Assembly: GCF_013760845.1 (NCBI RefSeq)
Contig: NZ_JACDUU010000006.1
Coordinates: 62,001 to 126,000 of the forward strand
Length of the DNA: 64,000 nucleotides
Reading direction: 5' to 3'
Source of the DNA: [Anoxybacillus] calidus
Lineage (GTDB): Bacteria > Bacillota > Bacilli > Bacillales > Anoxybacillaceae
Shown: piece by piece, positions 60,010 to 64,000 of the stretch
Position numbering within the stretch: position 1 is the first letter of the stretch
Layout: the number at the start of each line of letters is the position of its first letter
The notes under the pieces: generated by a model
Seen by the model: only the letters and a program-made list of their open reading frames with translations
What the model was told of the DNA's origin: nothing
The model's database searches: none
Made by a program: the position numbers and the translations under genes

Positions 60010-62445
60010 TTATTCTTCTAAGTTATGAATACCCAGCCACATTTCTTTTACTTCGCCTACTTCCTCGGTATCAACGAGAAACTCACCATTGTTATATCGA
60101 TCAACGAATCGTAGCTGTGAAGACTGTATTACCTCGACATGTCCGTTCTCTGTTTGTAAATAGACAATCTCATTGTCCTTTTCTGTTAACAATGATGCAA
60201 CAATCCGATGCGGTTTCGTCTTTAACTCTCTTAACATAACAACACCGCGTTTCGCCCGTGACGTTTTCTCAAATTCAACGAGCGGCATTTTTTTCACTGC
60301 ACCGCGTTGAGTAGCGATAATCAAACATTGTAAATCTTGATTTTTAATTTGATGAGCAGAAACAACAAAGTCGTTTTCTTTCAGGTTAATTCCTTTCACT
60401 CCGGCAGCACGCACACCAACAACACTAATTTCCTCTTCACTGAACCATAGTCCGTATCCTTGATGAGTGACAAGAAAAATCTCTTGCTTTCCATCCGTTG
60501 TATAAACAGCAACTACTTGATCGTCTTCTTTTAAATTGATAGCCACTAACGGTTTGGTGTAACGTTGTACTTTGTATTGAGTTAGCTCCGTTCGCTTCAC
60601 TAAACCACCTTTTGTAACAAATATAATATCAAGTGGTTGTGCAAAATCCTTCACCGGAATCGCTGCGATGATCTCGTCTTCACGCTCTAATGGAACAATG
60701 TTCGAGATATGCTGTCCTAAATCTTTCCAACGAATATCAGGCAATTCATGCACAGGACAATAAATATAATTTCCACGGCTTGTAAATAACAACAACACAT
60801 CTGTTGTGCTCATCTCTAGCTGCGTAAGCAAACGGTCCGATTCCTTCATTCCTAAATCTTGTCCGTTAGAAGCTGTGTAAGAACGAAGACTCGTTCGTTT
60901 GATATATCCTTCTTTCGTTACTGTCACAATCACATCTTCTTGCGGAATCATAACCTCTAAATTAATTTTAATTTCTTCAATTTCCTCTTCAATTGTTGTC
61001 CGACGTTCATCGGCATACATTTTTTTCATTTTTTTCAAATCAGCTTTAATGACAGAAAACAATTTCTTTTCACTGGCTAAAATCGCGGTTAGTTCAGCAA
61101 TTTTTTTAGCCAGCTCCTCCGCTTCCTGTTTTAAAGCCGTAATATCTGTATTCGTTAAACGATACAACTGCAACGATACAATCGCCTCTGCCTGCGCTTC
61201 GGTAAACTGGTATTTTGCGATTAAATTGTCTTTGGCATCGCGTTTGTCTTTCGAAGCGCGAATCGTCGCAATCACTTCATCAAGAATCGATAAAGCTTTC
61301 ATTAAGCCTTCGACAATATGTTCGCGTTCACGTGCTTTTTTAAGTTCAAATTGCGAACGGTTCGTGACAACCTCTTTCTGATGTTCAATATAGGCGTCTA
61401 ACAATTCCGGAAGGCTTAAAAGTTTTGGGCGCCGCTTGTGAATCGCCACCATATTAAAGTTGTAAGGCACTTGCAAATCTGTATTTTTATACAAATAATT
61501 TAAAATTCCTTCTGCGTCTACCTCTTTCTTTAATTCGATGACAATTCGCAAACCGGTGCGGTCCGTTTCATCACGAACTTCAGAAATTCCTTCTAGTTTT
61601 CGTTCGAGACGAAGTTCATCGATTTTCTTGACCAGGTTCGCCTTATTGACCTCGTAAGGAATTTCCGTAATGACAATTTGTTGTTTCCCGCCTTTTGCTG
61701 TTTCAATCGTTGCCCTGCCGCGGATAATGATTTTTCCTTTTCCGCTTTCATATGCTTTTTTGATTCCGTCTTTCCCTTGAATAATGCCACCCGTTGGAAA
61801 ATCAGGGCCATGAAGAACAGTCATTAAGTCATCCACTGTACAATTCGGTTTATCAATTCGCATAATCACCGCATCAATGACTTCTCCTAAATGATGCGGC
61901 GGAATTTCTGTTGCATATCCGGCAGAAATCCCTGTTGAACCGTTTACAAGCAAGTTCGGAAACATCGCTGGCAGCACGACAGGCTCTTTGCTTGTATCAT
62001 CAAAGTTAGGCACAAATTCTACTGTTTGTTTGTCAATGTCCCGCAATAATTCCGAAGCAATGGCGGAGAGACGGGCTTCTGTATAACGCATCGCTGCTGG
62101 CGGGTCGCCATCGATGCTTCCGTTATTTCCATGCATTTCAATTAAAATGTTGCGCAGTTTCCAATCCTGACTCATCCGCACCATTGCTTCATAAACGGAA
62201 GAGTCACCGTGAGGATGGTAGTTACCGATGACATTTCCGACCGTTTTCGCCGCTTTTCGAAACCCTTTATCAGATGTATTGCCGTCCATATACATGGCAT
62301 ACAATATGCGGCGCTGCACCGGTTTTAAACCGTCGCGTACATCAGGAAGAGCACGCTCTTGAATAATATATTTACTATAACGTCCAAAACGGTCGCCTAA
62401 TACATCCTCCAATGGTAAATCTAAAATTCTTTCTGTTTGTGCCAT
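60010..62445 (-). CDS. parC: DNA topoisomerase IV subunit A
   Basis: The 811-residue protein has the GyrA/ParC breakage-reunion domain with the quinolone-determining region GNYHPHGDSSVYEAMVRMSQ and the catalytic Tyr in AAMRYTEARLS. A long coiled-coil region and C-terminal beta-pinwheel repeats (GYIKRTSLRSY, GGLVKRTELTQYKV) follow. ParC with ParE separates linked daughter chromosomes after replication. The Ser and Glu of the quinolone region are unaltered. It lies three bases after parE, as one operon. Location near the terminus is as in B. subtilis. Confidence 0.97.
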   Translation of the reverse strand: MAQTERILDLPLEDVLGDRFGRYSKYIIQERALPDVRDGLKPVQRRILYAMYMDGNTSDKGFRKAAKTVGNVIGNYHPHGDSSVYEAMVRMSQDWKLRNILIEMHGNNGSIDGDPPAAMRYTEARLSAIASELLRDIDKQTVEFVPNFDDTSKEPVVLPAMFPNLLVNGSTGISAGYATEIPPHHLGEVIDAVIMRIDKPNCTVDDLMTVLHGPDFPTGGIIQGKDGIKKAYESGKGKIIIRGRATIETAKGGKQQIVITEIPYEVNKANLVKKIDELRLERKLEGISEVRDETDRTGLRIVIELKKEVDAEGILNYLYKNTDLQVPYNFNMVAIHKRRPKLLSLPELLDAYIEHQKEVVTNRSQFELKKAREREHIVEGLMKALSILDEVIATIRASKDKRDAKDNLIAKYQFTEAQAEAIVSLQLYRLTNTDITALKQEAEELAKKIAELTAILASEKKLFSVIKADLKKMKKMYADERRTTIEEEIEEIKINLEVMIPQEDVIVTVTKEGYIKRTSLRSYTASNGQDLGMKESDRLLTQLEMSTTDVLLLFTSRGNYIYCPVHELPDIRWKDLGQHISNIVPLEREDEIIAAIPVKDFAQPLDIIFVTKGGLVKRTELTQYKVQRYTKPLVAINLKEDDQVVAVYTTDGKQEIFLVTHQGYGLWFSEEEISVVGVRAAGVKGINLKENDFVVSAHQIKNQDLQCLIIATQRGAVKKMPLVEFEKTSRAKRGVVMLRELKTKPHRIVASLLTEKDNEIVYLQTENGHVEVIQSSQLRFVDRYNNGEFLVDTEEVGEVKEMWLGIHNLEE

Positions 62446-62448
62446 ACA

Positions 62449-64000
62449 TTAAACCTCCTCTGCGACCGATAAATGTTCATTTTCTAAAATACTCACATCA
62501 TCTTCTAAACCGAAGGCGACGTTCGCTTCAATCCATTTACGGCGCGGCTCTACTTTGTCGCCCATAAGCGTTGTCACTCGCCGCTCCGCTCTTGCCGCAT
62601 CATCAATACGCACACGGATTAACGTGCGCGTCTCTGGGTTCATCGTCGTTTCCCACAATTGATCAGCGTTCATCTCACCAAGACCTTTGTAACGTTGAAT
62701 CGTATATCCTTTGCCGACTTTCTTAATCGCTTCTTTTAACTGCTCATCCGTCCAAGCATACTCGACAATTTCTTTTTTACCTGTTCCTTTACTTACTTTA
62801 TAAAGTGGTGGAAGAGCAATGAATACTTTACCAGCTTCAATTAGAGGTCTCATGTAGCGATAGAAGAACGTCAACAGCAAAACTTGGATATGAGCCCCAT
62901 CTGTGTCAGCGTCCGTCATAATCACGATTTTATCGTAGTTAATATCTTCAAGCGAAAATTCCGGGCCGACACCGCCACCGATAGCGTGAATAATGGTGTT
63001 AATTTCTTCGTTTTTAAAAATATCGGCCAATTTTGCTTTTTCCGTATTAATCACTTTACCACGCAACGGAAGAACGGCCTGGAAGCGACGGTCACGTCCT
63101 TGTTTCGCCGAACCGCCTGCAGAATCCCCCTCAACTAAATATAGCTCATTTTTTTTCGGGTTACGCGATTGTGCCGGTGTCAACTTGCCGCTTAATATCG
63201 CTTCTTTTCCTTTTCGTTTTTTGCCGCTGCGCGCTTCTTCTCTTGCTTTACGAGCCGCTTCACGCGCTTGGAACGCTTTAATTGCTTTTTTAATCAACAT
63301 CGTGCTGATGTCTGGATTTTCCTGCAAAAAGTAAGTCAGATGTTCGGAAACGACCGCATCTACAGCCGAACGTGCTTCACTTGTTCCGAGCTTGCCTTTC
63401 GTTTGTCCTTCAAATTGCAACAACCCTTCTGGAATACGTACAGATACAATGGCTGATAAACCTTCACGTATATCGGAACCTTCTAAGTTTTTATCTTTTT
63501 CCTTCAATAATCCAGCCCTGCGTGCATATTCGTTGAATACGCGCGTCATGGCTGTTTTCGCACCAGCTTCATGTGTGCCGCCATCCTTTGTGCGCACATT
63601 ATTGACAAAAGAAAGAACATTTTCAGAGTATCCGTCATTAAACTGAAAGGCAAATTCTACTTCAATCCCGTTTTGTTCTCCTTCAAAAAAAACGACAGGA
63701 TGAAGGACATCTTTTTCTTCGTTTAAATACTCTACAAATGCTTCAATTCCATTTTCATAATGGAATACATCTCGCGTATCCGTGCGTTCATCGACGAGTT
63801 CAATTTTTAGCCCTTTTAATAAAAATGCTGACTCGCGTAAACGTTCGCTTAACGTTTCATAACTAAACGTTGTTGTGCTAAAAATCGTCGGGTCAGGCTT
63901 AAAATGAATCGTCGTTCCTGTCTTCTTTGTTGTTCCGATTTTCTCTAGAGTTGTAACAGGTTTTCCTCCGTTTTCAAATCGTTGTTGATAAATAAAGCCG
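62449..64000 (-). CDS. parE: DNA topoisomerase IV subunit B, 5' end cut by the window
   Basis: About 517 residues are visible; the start and ATPase N-terminal part lie beyond 64000. The fragment contains the transducer domain with NNVRTKDGGTHEAGAKTAMT, the TOPRIM domain YLVEGDSAGGSAKQGRDRRF and LRGKVINTEKA, the metal-binding MTDADTDGAHI and the GYTIQRYKGLGEMNADQLWE motif. It ends three bases before parC. The two proteins form the tetrameric topoisomerase IV. Confidence 0.97.
   Translation of the reverse strand, partial: GFIYQQRFENGGKPVTTLEKIGTTKKTGTTIHFKPDPTIFSTTTFSYETLSERLRESAFLLKGLKIELVDERTDTRDVFHYENGIEAFVEYLNEEKDVLHPVVFFEGEQNGIEVEFAFQFNDGYSENVLSFVNNVRTKDGGTHEAGAKTAMTRVFNEYARRAGLLKEKDKNLEGSDIREGLSAIVSVRIPEGLLQFEGQTKGKLGTSEARSAVDAVVSEHLTYFLQENPDISTMLIKKAIKAFQAREAARKAREEARSGKKRKGKEAILSGKLTPAQSRNPKKNELYLVEGDSAGGSAKQGRDRRFQAVLPLRGKVINTEKAKLADIFKNEEINTIIHAIGGGVGPEFSLEDINYDKIVIMTDADTDGAHIQVLLLTFFYRYMRPLIEAGKVFIALPPLYKVSKGTGKKEIVEYAWTDEQLKEAIKKVGKGYTIQRYKGLGEMNADQLWETTMNPETRTLIRVRIDDAARAERRVTTLMGDKVEPRRKWIEANVAFGLEDDVSILENEHLSVAEEV

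Noticed and set aside
60899-61381. 160-codon frame antisense to parC
   Set aside because: It is a shadow of the strongly conserved parC frame with low-complexity Ser-rich translation.

Overview
The window is from a low-GC Gram-positive spore former of the family Bacillaceae. The evidence is GGAGG-type ribosome binding sites, frequent TTG and GTG starts, a B. subtilis-type replication terminator protein, trePAR, yojNO-like genes, parE-parC, DUF3231, DUF4083 and DUF3967 proteins. An Anoxybacillus/Geobacillus-like relative is my guess; the left third also carries B. cereus-like accessory DNA. Species assignment is inference.

The main result is that the window spans the chromosome replication terminus. 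A near-perfect dif site lies at 33777-33804. An rtp gene (Rtp, the fork-trap protein) lies at 39505-39879. Three copies of one 14-nt Ter core, all in the same orientation, lie at 39999, 51716 and 54230. Gene orientation switches around dif: mostly plus strand to the left, mostly minus strand to the right, as expected where two replication forks meet.

Region by region. 1-5.2 kb holds the end of an iron-chaperone-like gene, decayed ORFs, and an antibiotic-response unit. That unit has a sigma-A promoter, a 13-aa leader peptide ending RLRFPTLNQ like the ErmD leader, one attenuator-type terminator, a ~200-nt strongly folded RNA segment and a second terminator, followed by an RlmA-type 23S rRNA methyltransferase and an Msr-type ABC-F ribosome protection protein. 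5.2-16 kb is accessory: a frameshifted WYL regulator, small membrane and secreted proteins, DUF3231, an azoreductase/SDR/TetR cluster with palindromic operators, TPR and DUF5063 proteins, a full SDR gene and a deleted second copy of it, and two copies of an 80-bp hairpin repeat. 16-21 kb is an ECF-sigma/membrane protein/ABC-2 exporter operon. 21-34 kb mixes working genes (RpiR regulator, HK-RR-TVP38 operon, copZ, multicopper oxidase, an ECF sigma/anti-sigma operon with its own ECF promoter) with many remnants (CopA, DUF4871, LAGLIDADG-like, integrase, lipoprotein). This fits decay near a terminus.

34-64 kb is more conserved chromosome: sulfite-oxidase-like enzyme, DUF3298 protein, MoxR/VWA pair, rtp, purU, msrAB, a CobW-type GTPase, divergent hmp/nsrR with an NsrR operator, speE, an acyl-CoA dehydrogenase, a class V aminotransferase, a thioesterase, a HAD hydrolase, an NhaC antiporter, and a trehalose PTS operon (EIIA-treP-treA-treR) with TreR operators and cre sites. 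It ends with a DUF3967 coiled-coil protein, parC and a partial parE. Several genes differ from an intact frame by one base. These may be real pseudogenes or assembly errors and are flagged individually.
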